From Bacteroidota bacterium (GTDB lineage: Bacteria > Bacteroidota > Ignavibacteria > Ignavibacteriales > Ignavibacteriaceae), in assembly GCA_022573715.1 (NCBI GenBank), contig JACZTL010000009.1, positions 1-64,000 on the forward strand: a stretch of DNA of 64,000 nucleotides. The letters run 5' to 3'. Both the position numbers and the translations under genes were made by a program. Below the pieces are notes generated by a model that worked only from the letters and a program-made list of their open reading frames with translations, searched no databases and was not told the origin of the DNA. Of this stretch, positions 37,353-47,294 are shown piece by piece. The first letter of the stretch is position 1; each line of letters opens with the position of its first letter.

Positions 37353-37913
37353 ATGAAAGAATATTTCAATAACATATACCTTGCATTTTCAACAATATTT
37401 ATTGGTATGATGGTAACATTTAAACATTTATTTGTACCTGCGGTTACAATTCAATACCCCAATGTTAAACCACAATTGCCTTCAAGAGAAAGGAACAGGC
37501 TCTATGTTAATATGGATGATTGTATAGGTTGTGACCAATGTGCAAGAGCCTGTCCGGTTAATTGTATTGAAATTGAAACAGTAAAATCTATTCCTGGTGA
37601 AGATTTAGGACAAACAACCAACGGAAAGAGAAAAGCTCTTTGGGTTACAAAATTTGATATTGATATAGCAAAATGTTTTTACTGCGAATTATGTGTTTTC
37701 CCCTGCCCTACTGATTGTATTTATATGACAGACGTTTATGAGTTTTCGGAATTTGAAAGAGATAATTTGATTTACGATTTTGTTCCCCTAACCGAAGAAG
37801 AAAGAATAGAGAAAAAAGAAAACCATGAAAAATTTATGGCTGAAAAAGCTGCACAAAAAGAAGCTGAATTAAAAGCAAAAGAAAGCAAAAATAATTCACA
37901 AGATAAAAAGTAA
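37353..37913 (+). CDS. nuoI: NADH-quinone oxidoreductase subunit I
   Basis: A 186-residue ferredoxin-like subunit with two [4Fe-4S] clusters. The first is bound by Cys57, 60, 63 and 67 (CIGCDQCARACPVNC), the second by Cys108, 111, 114 and 118 (CFYCELCVFPCPTDC). The tail after about 145 is lysine- and glutamate-rich, longer than in E. coli. In a complex without NuoEFG it is the likely docking point for ferredoxin or another donor. It lies 1 nt before nuoJ. Confidence 0.96.
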   Translation: MKEYFNNIYLAFSTIFIGMMVTFKHLFVPAVTIQYPNVKPQLPSRERNRLYVNMDDCIGCDQCARACPVNCIEIETVKSIPGEDLGQTTNGKRKALWVTKFDIDIAKCFYCELCVFPCPTDCIYMTDVYEFSEFERDNLIYDFVPLTEEERIEKKENHEKFMAEKAAQKEAELKAKESKNNSQDKK

Positions 37914-37914
37914 A

Positions 37915-38403
37915 ATGACTGTTTATGATATCATATTCTATTTATTTGCACTAATTACGGTTGGTTCTGCATTCTTTGTGGTCACCTTAAGAAATATTGT
38001 ATATTCAGCATTCTTCTTGCTATTTACACTATTCGGCGTTGCAGGACTTTTTGTACTTCTTAGTGCAGATTTTATTGCTGTTGTTCAACTTGTTATTTAT
38101 GTAGGTGCAATTCTTGTGCTCCTCTTATTTGGTGTAATGTTAACTCACAATATTACACAAGTTCAAATAAAGACAGGTACTTTGCAAATAATTCCATCAG
38201 CAATTGCTGTTTTAATTTTAGCGTTTTCATTGATTAAAATTTTCTTAAATACAAACTGGAAGACAGTTCCACTTACGGTTCAATCATCTTCAGTGGAGGG
38301 TTTGGGTGTATTGTTACTGAACCAATATTCTGTTGTTTTTGAACTTATAGGAATATTATTATTGATAGCTCTAATCGGTGCGGCATCTATGGCGCGGAGG
38401 TAA
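37915..38403 (+). CDS. nuoJ: NADH-quinone oxidoreductase subunit J
   Basis: A 162-residue membrane subunit with five hydrophobic helices. VQLVIYVGAILVLLLFGVML (58-77) contains the pi-bulge helix that links quinone reduction to proton pumping. It follows nuoI after 1 nt and precedes nuoK by 11 nt. Confidence 0.94.
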   Translation: MTVYDIIFYLFALITVGSAFFVVTLRNIVYSAFFLLFTLFGVAGLFVLLSADFIAVVQLVIYVGAILVLLLFGVMLTHNITQVQIKTGTLQIIPSAIAVLILAFSLIKIFLNTNWKTVPLTVQSSSVEGLGVLLLNQYSVVFELIGILLLIALIGAASMARR

Positions 38404-38414
38404 TAAATATTATT

Positions 38415-38726
38415 ATGATACACATTGGCTTATATCATTATTTAATAATCAGTTCTTTATTGTTCTGCTTAGGTATTTTTGCCGTTATTACACGGAAAAA
38501 TGGAATTATGGTTCTGATGGGTATTGAACTGATATTAAATTCAGCTAATATAAATTTTGTGGCTTTTGCTAGATATGGCAATTTCGGAAACTCAGGACAG
38601 TTAACTGCTTTGTTTGTCATTATTTTAGCTGCAGCAGAAGCAGCAATTGCCATGGCAATAGTTTTGAATATTTATAAAATGTTTACTAATATAAATATAG
38701 ATGAAATAGACACTCTAAAAGATTAA
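38415..38726 (+). CDS. nuoK: NADH-quinone oxidoreductase subunit K
   Basis: A 103-residue three-helix membrane subunit. MGIELILNSANINFVAF carries the conserved membrane Glu, and AAAEAAIAMAIVLNIYK the second. These two glutamates are part of the proton path. The stop and the nuoL start share a base (TAATG). Confidence 0.95.
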   Translation: MIHIGLYHYLIISSLLFCLGIFAVITRKNGIMVLMGIELILNSANINFVAFARYGNFGNSGQLTALFVIILAAAEAAIAMAIVLNIYKMFTNINIDEIDTLKD

Positions 38727-40822
38727 TGCATATAACAGAATCTTTATTAGTTAAGATAGCTCTTGTAACTTTATTCCTACCCTTAATTGGGTTTATAGTA
38801 ACCCTGCTATTTGGGAAACGTATTAAATGGCTTTATTGGTTTGAAAATTCTATTTTAATAATAATATTTTTTCTCTCCGCTGTTTTAACCTATCTTAAAT
38901 TGACAAATTTTACCGATCAAACAATAATTTCAGAATTTCAGTGGATTAACTTGGGCAATGTTCCCTTTCTTAAAACATTTACAATTGAATTGGGAATAAT
39001 GTTAGATAATGTAACTGTAATAATGGTACTTGCAGTAACTATTGTAAGTATGGTTGTTCATATTTTTTCCGTAGGATACATGAAAGGTGATAAAAGATAT
39101 AACAGGTACTTTTCTTATTTAGGCTTATTTACTTTTTCAATGCTTGGTATTGTCCTTACGCATAACCTGCTGATGATGTATATCTTTTGGGAGTTAGTCG
39201 GTATTTCATCTTATTTATTAATCGGTTTCTGGTATGAGAAAAAAACAGTATCCGACGCAGCAAAAAAAGCATTCTTAGTAAATAGAATTGGTGACATCGG
39301 GATGTTCTTGGGCATTCTTATATTAGTAACAACATTTAACACATTTTCATTCGATAAAATATTTTACCAAATTTCACTCGGTAATTTACCATTTGGTACG
39401 GAATTCGGATTGACTTTAGTAGGTGTTTTACTTTTCTGCGGGGCAATAGGAAAATCAGCACAATTTCCATTACACGTTTGGCTGCCAGATGCTATGGAAG
39501 GTCCAACGCCTGTCAGCGCTTTGATTCACGCAGCTACAATGGTTGCTGCCGGTGTTTATTTTTTAATTAGAATCTTCCCTATTTTATCAGGTGATGCTCT
39601 TTTAATAATTGCAACAATTGGTGCTTTATCAGCATTTATTCCTGCTACAATTGCAGTCACACAAAATGATATTAAAAAAGTATTGGCATATTCAACAATA
39701 AGCCAATTAGGATATATGGTAATGGCTATCGGGGTCGGTGCATACACTTTTGCATTCTTCCATTTAATTACACACGCTTTTTTTAAAGCATGTTTATTCT
39801 TGGGTTCCGGTTCTGTTATTAACGCTATGCATCACGAACAGGATATGAGAAATATGGGTGGCTTGAGAAAGAAGATGCCTATAACTTATGTAACTTTTTT
39901 AATTGCTTCTTTGGCACTATCAGGAATTCCCTTAACCTCCGGCTTCCTAAGTAAAGACGGAATTCTAGTTGGTACATTTGCATTTGGTTCTTTAACAGGT
40001 AACTGGTGGTTTGCTGCAACAGGATTTTTAGTAGCATTCTTAACCGCTTTTTATATGTTCAGAGCAATTATTCTTACATTCCACGGTAAACCAAGGGATA
40101 AAAAGAAATATGATAAAGTAAAAGAATCTTCATTTGTTATGGCAATGCCTTTAGTTGTATTATCAATTTTATCTTTATCCTTTTGGTATTCATTAAATCC
40201 ATTTAATCCTGAAGAAAGTAAATTACTTTCTAGCTGGATAAAACCACCCGAAATTTCCGTTCCGCAAAATGCTAGATATGAATTTATGAAAACGGAAACC
40301 GAAAAAGTTAATGAAGTAAACTTAAAAGAAGAAATTATTTATTCATCTGCATATACTGAAGCTATTCATCATGCACATTATCCAACATTATTTACATCAG
40401 CAACTTTAGCTTTTTTGGGAATTCTATTTGCTTTTATCCTTTACCAATGGAAATTTATAGATCCTGATAAATTAGCCAATAAATTGAAACCTGTATACCT
40501 ACTTTCATTTAATAAATGGTATTTTGATGAAATTTATTATGCTACCTTAGTTGCGGGTACAATAGGTTTAAGTAGAGTAATAAATTTCTTTGATAATAAA
40601 ATAGTTGACGGCATTGTAAATGGCTCAGCATCTGTCACAAGATATTTATCAGCATTTACCGGAAAATTTGACAATATAGTTGTAGATGGATTTGTAAATA
40701 TGACTGCCTATCTAAGCGGTTTATTAGGATTGTTCTTTAGAAGATTTCAAACCGGAAAAGTACAATCGTATTTAATGTTTGTAATTTTTTCAATAATAAT
40801 ACTCTTATACATATTTAAGTAA
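38726..40822 (+). CDS. nuoL: NADH-quinone oxidoreductase subunit L
   Basis: A 698-residue antiporter-like proton-pumping subunit. MYIFWELVGISSYLLIGFWYE (near 149-170) holds the key Glu, LHVWLPDAMEGPTPVSALIHAATMVAAGVY (near 249-278) the central Lys/His channel, and LSGIPLTSGFLSKDGIL (near 402-418) the distal channel. The C-terminal about 130 residues form the long lateral helix and final anchor. It lies 31 nt before nuoM. Confidence 0.96.
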   Translation: MHITESLLVKIALVTLFLPLIGFIVTLLFGKRIKWLYWFENSILIIIFFLSAVLTYLKLTNFTDQTIISEFQWINLGNVPFLKTFTIELGIMLDNVTVIMVLAVTIVSMVVHIFSVGYMKGDKRYNRYFSYLGLFTFSMLGIVLTHNLLMMYIFWELVGISSYLLIGFWYEKKTVSDAAKKAFLVNRIGDIGMFLGILILVTTFNTFSFDKIFYQISLGNLPFGTEFGLTLVGVLLFCGAIGKSAQFPLHVWLPDAMEGPTPVSALIHAATMVAAGVYFLIRIFPILSGDALLIIATIGALSAFIPATIAVTQNDIKKVLAYSTISQLGYMVMAIGVGAYTFAFFHLITHAFFKACLFLGSGSVINAMHHEQDMRNMGGLRKKMPITYVTFLIASLALSGIPLTSGFLSKDGILVGTFAFGSLTGNWWFAATGFLVAFLTAFYMFRAIILTFHGKPRDKKKYDKVKESSFVMAMPLVVLSILSLSFWYSLNPFNPEESKLLSSWIKPPEISVPQNARYEFMKTETEKVNEVNLKEEIIYSSAYTEAIHHAHYPTLFTSATLAFLGILFAFILYQWKFIDPDKLANKLKPVYLLSFNKWYFDEIYYATLVAGTIGLSRVINFFDNKIVDGIVNGSASVTRYLSAFTGKFDNIVVDGFVNMTAYLSGLLGLFFRRFQTGKVQSYLMFVIFSIIILLYIFK

Positions 40823-40853
40823 ATAAAAATTTATAAAAATAGAATTATAAATT

Positions 40854-42458
40854 ATGGAAAACTTCCCAATACTATCATTATTAATATTCCTTCCGATTAT
40901 AGGAATGGTTTTAATTCTTGCTCTGCCGAAAGACAAAGACAAAACAATTAAATGGCTGACTTTAGTTATTACAGGAATTCAGGTGATTCTGGCAGTAATT
41001 ATTCTTTTCTTTTTTAATTTTTCACTTGGCGGTATAAACGACCCTTCTTCTTTCCAATTTGTTGAGAAATTAAGATGGATTGAAATATCAGGACTTGCTT
41101 GGGTTGGGAAAATAAAAATTGATTACTTTTTAGGCATTGACGGTATAAGTGTTGTTTTAATATTACTAACAACTATAGTAACATTTATAGCAACTTTAGC
41201 ATCGTGGAATATTTCAAAATCTCTTAAAGGTTATTTTGCACTTTTCTTATTATTAGATACCGCAATGCTTGGTGTTTTTGTTTCTTTAGACTTTTTCCTT
41301 TTCTATGTATTCTGGGAATTAATGCTTTTACCAATGTACTTTTTAATTGGTGTTTGGGGTGGTCCAAGAAGAGAATATGCTGCAATAAAATTTTTCTTAT
41401 ATACTTTACTTGGCAGTATTTTCATTTTATTGGTAATGATTGGTTTATACTTTAGCGCTACTGAAACACTTGTTGATGGTTCTAAAGTATTTACATTTAA
41501 TTTATTAGCATTAATGGATCCCGCTAATTATAACGTAACAGGTATTCTTTCTCCTCTTAATCCAAATAACTTAAGATTTATAGCATATATTGCTTTGTTT
41601 ATTGGTTTTGCTATAAAAATACCAATGTTTCCATTCCACACTTGGCTGCCCGATGCACACGTGGAAGCACCAACAGCAATAAGTGTAATTCTTGCCGGTA
41701 TTCTTTTGAAGATGGGAACGTATGGAATCCTTAGAATAAGTTTTCCGATATTTCCTGAGATAACACAACAACTTGCATGGTACATTGGTCTGTTTGGATT
41801 GATAAACATTATTTACGGAGCTTTGGCGGCAATGGCACAAAAAGATTTCAAAAGACTAATTGCCTATTCTTCTGTTTCTCATATGGGCTACGTATTGTTG
41901 GGTATGGCTTCTCTTTCAACTGCGGGAATAACAGGAGCTGTTCTGCAAATGTTTAATCACGGTATAATTACAGCAATGCTATTTATAATTGTTGGTATAA
42001 TTTACGACAGAACACATACAAGAGAAATTAATGCATTTGGCGGTCTGGCAAATCAAATGCCTGTTTACACCGGATTTGTAATGGTTGCATTTTTTGCTGC
42101 AATAGGTTTACCGGGATTAAGCGGATTTATTTCAGAAGTATTGGTTTTTGTTGGTGCATTTGGTAATGAACTAATTAGAGTACTTACAATTATAGCAACA
42201 CTCGGTATTTTATTGGGTGCCGGTTATATGTTATGGGCTTTCCAAAGAATATATCTCGGTACTTTAAAAGATAAATGGAAAGAACTAACGGATTTAACTT
42301 TCATAGAATATTGTATGCTGGTTCCTTTAACAATTATAATTATTGTACTCGGTGTTTATCCGTCTGTTATTTTACAATTTATGAGTGCATCTGTGAATGC
42401 AATAGTTAAATTTATGGCAAATGCGAACATTATACATAGCTCTATTAGTACATTTTAA
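40854..42458 (+). CDS. nuoM: NADH-quinone oxidoreductase subunit M
   Basis: A 534-residue antiporter-like subunit with about 14 helices. LFYVFWELMLLPMYFLIG (near 150) has the conserved Glu, MFPFHTWLPDAHVEAPTAISVILAGILLKMGTYG the central channel. RLIAYSSVSHMGYVLLGM and GLPGLSGFISE follow. It precedes nuoN by 34 nt. Confidence 0.96.
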   Translation: MENFPILSLLIFLPIIGMVLILALPKDKDKTIKWLTLVITGIQVILAVIILFFFNFSLGGINDPSSFQFVEKLRWIEISGLAWVGKIKIDYFLGIDGISVVLILLTTIVTFIATLASWNISKSLKGYFALFLLLDTAMLGVFVSLDFFLFYVFWELMLLPMYFLIGVWGGPRREYAAIKFFLYTLLGSIFILLVMIGLYFSATETLVDGSKVFTFNLLALMDPANYNVTGILSPLNPNNLRFIAYIALFIGFAIKIPMFPFHTWLPDAHVEAPTAISVILAGILLKMGTYGILRISFPIFPEITQQLAWYIGLFGLINIIYGALAAMAQKDFKRLIAYSSVSHMGYVLLGMASLSTAGITGAVLQMFNHGIITAMLFIIVGIIYDRTHTREINAFGGLANQMPVYTGFVMVAFFAAIGLPGLSGFISEVLVFVGAFGNELIRVLTIIATLGILLGAGYMLWAFQRIYLGTLKDKWKELTDLTFIEYCMLVPLTIIIIVLGVYPSVILQFMSASVNAIVKFMANANIIHSSISTF

Positions 42459-42492
42459 TAAATAAGAAATAACAAATACAGAGAATTTAATT

Positions 42493-43992
42493 TTGAATCA
42501 AATAGTAGATAGTCTTCAATATATAAAACCTGAAATTTCAGCTGCTATTTTCTTAGTGGTAATCGTTATTGTTGATTTGGTAATGGGTAAAAATAAAAAG
42601 TATTTATCCCCTATTATGATAATAGGTTTATTAGTAACCGGTTTTTTTATTATTGACCAGTTTAAATTTAGTTCATTTGCATTTATGTCCGAAAATAATA
42701 AATATGGATTACTTTCTATTGATTCATTCGGCTCTTTTTTTAAACTGTTAATCGTCTTTTCTTCAATAATAATTGTTTTCTTTACTATTTCATCCGATGA
42801 AATTAAAAAAGCTAAAGAAAGACTCGGTGAATATTATACTCTTATCTGGGGAATGATTCTCGGTATGTTTTTTATGATAATTGCAGCTGATCTTATCGTT
42901 ATTTATTTAGCAATAGAACTACTTTCTCTTTCTTCTTATGTGTTAGCAGGAATTACTAAAGATACTTTACGTAACAGCGAAGCATCATTAAAATATGTTA
43001 TTTATGGCGGAGTTTCTTCGGGCATTATGTTGTTTGGAATTTCGATACTCTATGGAATTACAGGTACCACAAATATTTATGAAATTAATGGCTTACTTCA
43101 GTCGCAGCAAATTCAAGGTCTCATTGTTACATTGTCTGCAATATTAATATTTGCCGGCATTGGATTTAAAATATCTGTTGCACCATTCCATTTTTGGACT
43201 CCCGACGTATACGAAGGTGCACCCATAACAATTACAGCTTACTTATCGGTTGCAAGTAAAGCAGCCGGTTTTGCTTTGCTTTTCAGATTTACAAAAATTA
43301 CTTTCATTGATTCAATAAATGCTGATGGCTCTTGGAATATAATTTCCTTAATTGATTGGAGATCATTCCTTATTATTATTTCTATTCTGACAATGACATT
43401 AGGAAACTTTGCTGCACTTTGGCAAAACAATATGAAAAGATTGTTAGCCTATTCAAGTATTGCACACGCAGGATATCTTTTGCTTGGTCTTATTGCTTTT
43501 TCAAATGAAGGAATGATGGCGGTAATGATCTATTTTGTTATTTATGCAATAATGAATCTCGGCGCATTTTTTGTTGTTATGCTTATTGCTAATAAGATTG
43601 GCAGTGAAGAGCTTGATGATTATAAAGGACTCGGAAAAACAGCACCCGTTCTAACCGTATCGCTCGGTATATTTATGATTTCATTAATCGGATTACCTCC
43701 AACTGCAGGATTTATAGGAAAACTGTATTTATTCTTAGCGCTTATTAATTCTAATATGATTTTAATCGCGTTTATTGCGCTTCTTAACACGGTAGTTTCT
43801 GTTTATTATTATGTTAGGGTATTAAAATATCTATTCATAGACAGCTCTGAAAAAGAAATAGCTCCTTTTGGTGTAACAATTCCAAATTTAATATTACTCC
43901 TCATTTTGGTAATTCCTACATTAATCCTCGGTGTTTATTTTACACCTTTAGTGGAATTTGCAAAATATTCTATTACACTCCTCGGATTTTAA
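42493..43992 (+). CDS. nuoN: NADH-quinone oxidoreductase subunit N (TTG start)
   Basis: A 499-residue antiporter-like subunit, last gene of the operon. The start codon is TTG (42493), with no in-frame ATG close by; the next residues NQIVDSLQYIKPEI match the usual N terminus. Marks are IYLAIELLSLSSYVLAG (near 138), VAPFHFWTPDVYEGAPITITAYLS, RLLAYSSIAHAGYLLLG and LIGLPPTAGFIGKLYLF. No strong RBS is visible, so translation may depend on coupling to nuoM. Confidence 0.95.
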   Translation: MNQIVDSLQYIKPEISAAIFLVVIVIVDLVMGKNKKYLSPIMIIGLLVTGFFIIDQFKFSSFAFMSENNKYGLLSIDSFGSFFKLLIVFSSIIIVFFTISSDEIKKAKERLGEYYTLIWGMILGMFFMIIAADLIVIYLAIELLSLSSYVLAGITKDTLRNSEASLKYVIYGGVSSGIMLFGISILYGITGTTNIYEINGLLQSQQIQGLIVTLSAILIFAGIGFKISVAPFHFWTPDVYEGAPITITAYLSVASKAAGFALLFRFTKITFIDSINADGSWNIISLIDWRSFLIIISILTMTLGNFAALWQNNMKRLLAYSSIAHAGYLLLGLIAFSNEGMMAVMIYFVIYAIMNLGAFFVVMLIANKIGSEELDDYKGLGKTAPVLTVSLGIFMISLIGLPPTAGFIGKLYLFLALINSNMILIAFIALLNTVVSVYYYVRVLKYLFIDSSEKEIAPFGVTIPNLILLLILVIPTLILGVYFTPLVEFAKYSITLLGF

Positions 43993-44059
43993 TTTAAGAA
44001 TTTTTCTGATTTATTTAATATTATTTATCTTTAAGTAATATCTTAAATTTTTATTATTT

Positions 44060-45535
44060 ATGGAAACTTCCTTTTATTACTGGCTTGCCTTCATAACGTA
44101 TTCTATAATTGTTATTGGAATAGGATTTTACATTTGGGCAAAAAGAAGAAAAGAAAATATACAAGAAGAAACTGAATCCTTTTGGTCAGCAGGCAAAAGC
44201 CTCTCCGGTTGGTCAAGCGGTCTTTCCATATCTGCAAGTATGATGTCAATTAGCTGGTCGTGTGTTTATGGAGTTCAACTTTTTTATTGGTACGGAATTG
44301 GAGCAGCCTGGCTTTTGATTATACCATGGTTGATAACTATGGGAGGGTTCTTTTTACTCACCCCACTTTTTAGAAAACTCAAGGCATTTTCACAACCTGA
44401 ATTATTGGCAAAGAAATTTGGAACAAAAATAAGAAGCTTAATTTCCATTCCCTTAATATTTGTTTTTATAGTTTGGGGTGGAGCTGAAATATATGCAGCC
44501 GGAATTACGATTGCACCGTTTCTAAATATCTCAGTTCAGTTAACAATGTTTTTACTATCTCTCGTTATTGCTATTTATACTTACACAGGTGGTTTTCAGG
44601 CTGTTGTTTCTACGGATAAGATACAATTTGTTTTGGTTGCATTATTTATTACTATACTGGCTGCGGTCGGTTATTCAGCAGTTTCTTCTTCAAATAATTC
44701 TTTTAATTTAATTGAAATTTCTTTATCTGCTCCCAAATTAGAAAATAATTTTAGTACTTTTTTAGCTCCGGGAATGGCTATTATTGTCCTTACTTTTATA
44801 GCATACTTACCAGGATGGCTTGTTGAAACAGATATATGGATAAGACTTCAGGCAAGCAAAAGCAACAAAGAAGCAAGAAAAGGAATTATCATTGCTTCTG
44901 TAAATTCATTTATTTTCGTTGGTATTTTCCCAATGATAATCGGTTTAACTGCTTTAATTCTTTACCCTGCAGTAGACGGTGAAATACCTGCAAAATTGCA
45001 GGACGGTGCTTTAATTTTCCAAAATCTAATGGCTGACTTCTCTCCCGTATGGTTAAATGTTCTGCTTGGCGTAGGACTTATAGCCGCCGCTATGTCAACT
45101 GTTGATACTTGCGGGAATGTTGTTGCTCTTTCTCTTTCATACGATATTGTAGAACCAATGTTAAAAAATAGAATAACTCCAAAAAATAAAAAACAGATGG
45201 CTAGTTGGATTTCAGTATTTGCTATATTTTTGGCTTTTATTTTTGCATTGTTCACAGAATCGCTTTGGGACATTTTTTATCTCTCTTCAGCTATTTTAAC
45301 AACAACTATTTTTATTCCTGTAATTTCTGTTTTTCTTCCTAATACAAAAAAACGAGAAGTTATTTTTAGTGTAATATTTGGTTTTATAGGTACTCTAATC
45401 TTTTATTTTTTAGAATCAAGAGGGTTGCTTGCTTCAATTGAGCCTGAGTTTATTGCATCGACACAACTTGGTTATATTTTATACGGATTTATAATGAGTG
45501 TTCTAGGCTTTGTGATAGGTAAGTTTATCCGATAA
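44060..45535 (+). CDS. Sodium:solute symporter (SSS family)
   Basis: A 491-residue transporter with about 13 helices. SFWSAGKSLSGWSSGLSISASMMS (near 40-63) with a following WSCVYG matches the SSS unwound-helix region. YTYTGGFQAVVSTDKIQF (near 173-190) is the family's most conserved motif, and AAAMSTVDTCGNV lies near 343-355. It starts 67 nt after nuoN on the same strand. The substrate cannot be named. Confidence 0.88.
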   Translation: METSFYYWLAFITYSIIVIGIGFYIWAKRRKENIQEETESFWSAGKSLSGWSSGLSISASMMSISWSCVYGVQLFYWYGIGAAWLLIIPWLITMGGFFLLTPLFRKLKAFSQPELLAKKFGTKIRSLISIPLIFVFIVWGGAEIYAAGITIAPFLNISVQLTMFLLSLVIAIYTYTGGFQAVVSTDKIQFVLVALFITILAAVGYSAVSSSNNSFNLIEISLSAPKLENNFSTFLAPGMAIIVLTFIAYLPGWLVETDIWIRLQASKSNKEARKGIIIASVNSFIFVGIFPMIIGLTALILYPAVDGEIPAKLQDGALIFQNLMADFSPVWLNVLLGVGLIAAAMSTVDTCGNVVALSLSYDIVEPMLKNRITPKNKKQMASWISVFAIFLAFIFALFTESLWDIFYLSSAILTTTIFIPVISVFLPNTKKREVIFSVIFGFIGTLIFYFLESRGLLASIEPEFIASTQLGYILYGFIMSVLGFVIGKFIR

Positions 45536-45596
45536 ATTATTAAGTATGTTACGCATTATTCCACGCTAGTCTAGGCGACGGAGTCGACTGAATTTA

Positions 45597-45743
45597 TAGC
45601 CACGACCTTTAGTTCGTGGATTAGATATAGAAACCGGACACGGGCTTTAGCCCAAAATCTTTTTTTTATATGGCTAAAGCCGATAGTTATGGATATCATT
45701 TGACCACAACCTAAAGGACGTGGCTATTTCCGTCAGTTGACGG
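45597..45743. repeat. Nested inverted-repeat (REP-like) cluster
   Basis: The outer arms TAGCCACG (45597-45604) and CGTGGCTA (45719-45726) enclose GGCTTTAGCC (45643-45652) paired with GGCTAAAGCC (45672-45681). A local hairpin CCACG...CGTGG lies at 45600-45619 and CCGTCA-GT-TGACGG at 45730-45743. This occupies the 358-nt gap between the symporter and the unknown gene at 45894; no gene lies in it. It may end the symporter transcript. Confidence 0.75.
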
Positions 45744-45893
45744 ATTAGCTAACGGATAGTATTTTACGTAAGGTGAATTATTAATTAACTAAAATGAAGA
45801 TAGTTTATTGTGTCTTAACTCATTGAATTTTAGACTAAAAGTTTATAATTTTGTTTGTCCTTTTAGCCTAATTATTGAATAACAAATATTAAT

Positions 45894-46196
45894 ATGAAAA
45901 AGACAAAAGAAGCTTTAAAATACTTTAAAAATAATTACAAAGGATTGCTTGAGTTTTTAAAAGCAAAATATCCATTATTCCATAATTCTAATTTCTTTTT
46001 TAGAGATTTCCAATTTGGAATACAAAAATATCTTGAGAAAAAAGAAATTTATATCTCTTCATACGATGCCTCAACTATTGCAAAAGAATTAGGACAATTT
46101 TTAGAAGAAGAAAAAATATTTCAAAAAATTAATGATAGAACTTGGAGAGTTAATGATCATTCTTTTCAGACTCAAACACCTGGCGATCCATTTTAA
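45894..46196 (+). CDS. Small basic protein, function unknown
   Basis: A 100-residue soluble protein rich in Lys and aromatic residues, with predicted helices (KKTKEALKYFKNNYKGLLEFLKAKY, ASTIAKELGQFLEEEKIF) and the C-terminal strand WRVNDHSF. The layout, a helix-turn-helix-like core followed by a strand pair, could be a winged helix, but no motif proves it. It lies 38 nt before the A-type carrier gene on the same strand, so it may share its transcript. Confidence 0.6.
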   Translation: MKKTKEALKYFKNNYKGLLEFLKAKYPLFHNSNFFFRDFQFGIQKYLEKKEIYISSYDASTIAKELGQFLEEEKIFQKINDRTWRVNDHSFQTQTPGDPF

Positions 46197-46234
46197 TTTA
46201 TAATATGCAGAGTATATAACAACACAAAGGAAAT

Positions 46235-46588
46235 ATGATGACTGAAACAAAATTAGAAAGCCAAATACAAATAACTGAGAAAGCTGCTAACGAAGTAAAA
46301 AAAATTATGTCAGAAAATAGCGTACCTGATGATTACGGCATGCGTGTTGGAGTAAAAGGCGGCGGATGTTCGGGCTTAACTTATTCACTTGGTTTTAACG
46401 AAAAAGCTAATGAAGGAGACTCAACTTTTGATTTAAAAGGAGTGAAATTATTTGTAGACGGAAAAAGTTTATTCTACCTAGCAGGAACCACCTTGGATTT
46501 TACTGACGGTCTTAAAGGTAAAGGTTTTGTGTTTGATAATCCAAACGCTACAAAAACCTGTGGTTGTGGTGAATCATTCGGAGTTTAA
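46235..46588 (+). CDS. A-type iron-sulfur carrier protein (IscA/ErpA/SufA)
   Basis: A 117-residue HesB/IscA-family protein that carries Fe-S clusters to apoproteins. Three ligands are visible: Cys in GGGCSGLTY (about 44-49), and the pair in KTCGCGESFGV near the C terminus. ITEKAANEVKKIM and FVFDNPNA are family text. AAGGAAAT precedes two consecutive ATGs, either of which could be used. The subtype (IscA, ErpA or SufA) is not resolved, and no isc or suf operon is adjacent. Confidence 0.92.
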   Translation: MMTETKLESQIQITEKAANEVKKIMSENSVPDDYGMRVGVKGGGCSGLTYSLGFNEKANEGDSTFDLKGVKLFVDGKSLFYLAGTTLDFTDGLKGKGFVFDNPNATKTCGCGESFGV

Positions 46589-46679
46589 GCCATAATTCAT
46601 AATGCTCTACCATAATTTTCAGTTTGTTTAAACCAAAAAGATTTTTAATTAATTATATTATTTTATAGGAGATAAAAAC

Positions 46680-47285
46680 ATGTCAAGTTTTTCATTACCA
46701 GAGTTAGCGTACTCGTATGATGCGTTAGAGCCTCACATCGATAAAATGACAATGGAAATTCATCACACCAAACACCACAACGGATATGTAACAAAACTTA
46801 ATGCAGCAGTAGACGGAACTGAATTAGAAGGTAAAACATTAGAAGAATTGATGGCAGATGTATCGTCACATCCAACTGCAGTTAGAAATAACGGAGGCGG
46901 GCACTTTAACCATTCATTATTTTGGTCTATAATGAAAGGTGGAGGCAGCTCACCAAGTGGTGAAATAGCTGATGCATTAAATTCTGCTTTTGGTTCTTTT
47001 GATTCATTTAAAGATGATTTCAGTAACGCTGCAGCTACACGTTTCGGCTCAGGCTGGGCTTGGTTAATTGTTTCTGACGGAAGTCTTGCAATTACTTCCA
47101 CACCAAATCAAGATAATCCTTTGATGGACGTTGTTGAAAAGAAAGGTACACCAATTTTAGGATTGGATGTTTGGGAACACGCTTATTACTTAAAGTACCA
47201 AAACAGAAGACCGGAATACATTGATAATTGGTTTAATGTTATCAATTGGGATGAAGTAGCAAATAGATACGCTACTGCTAAATAA
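46680..47285 (+). CDS. sodA: Superoxide dismutase (Mn/Fe family)
   Basis: A 201-residue SOD that dismutes superoxide to O2 and H2O2. Metal ligands: His27 in [10 protein letters not shown], His in NHSLFW, and Asp and His in [27 protein letters not shown] lies near 121. The metal (Mn or Fe) is not certain, and no signal peptide is seen, so it is cytosolic. ATAGGAGATAAAAAC precedes the ATG. It converges with pepA across a structured intergenic region. Confidence 0.94.
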   Translation: MSSFSLPELAYSYDALEPHIDKMTMEIHHTKHHNGYVTKLNAAVDGTELEGKTLEELMADVSSHPTAVRNNGGGHFNHSLFWSIMKGGGSSPSGEIADALNSAFGSFDSFKDDFSNAAATRFGSGWAWLIVSDGSLAITSTPNQDNPLMDVVEKKGTPILGLDVWEHAYYLKYQNRRPEYIDNWFNVINWDEVANRYATAK

Positions 47286-47294
47286 ATCTCACTT

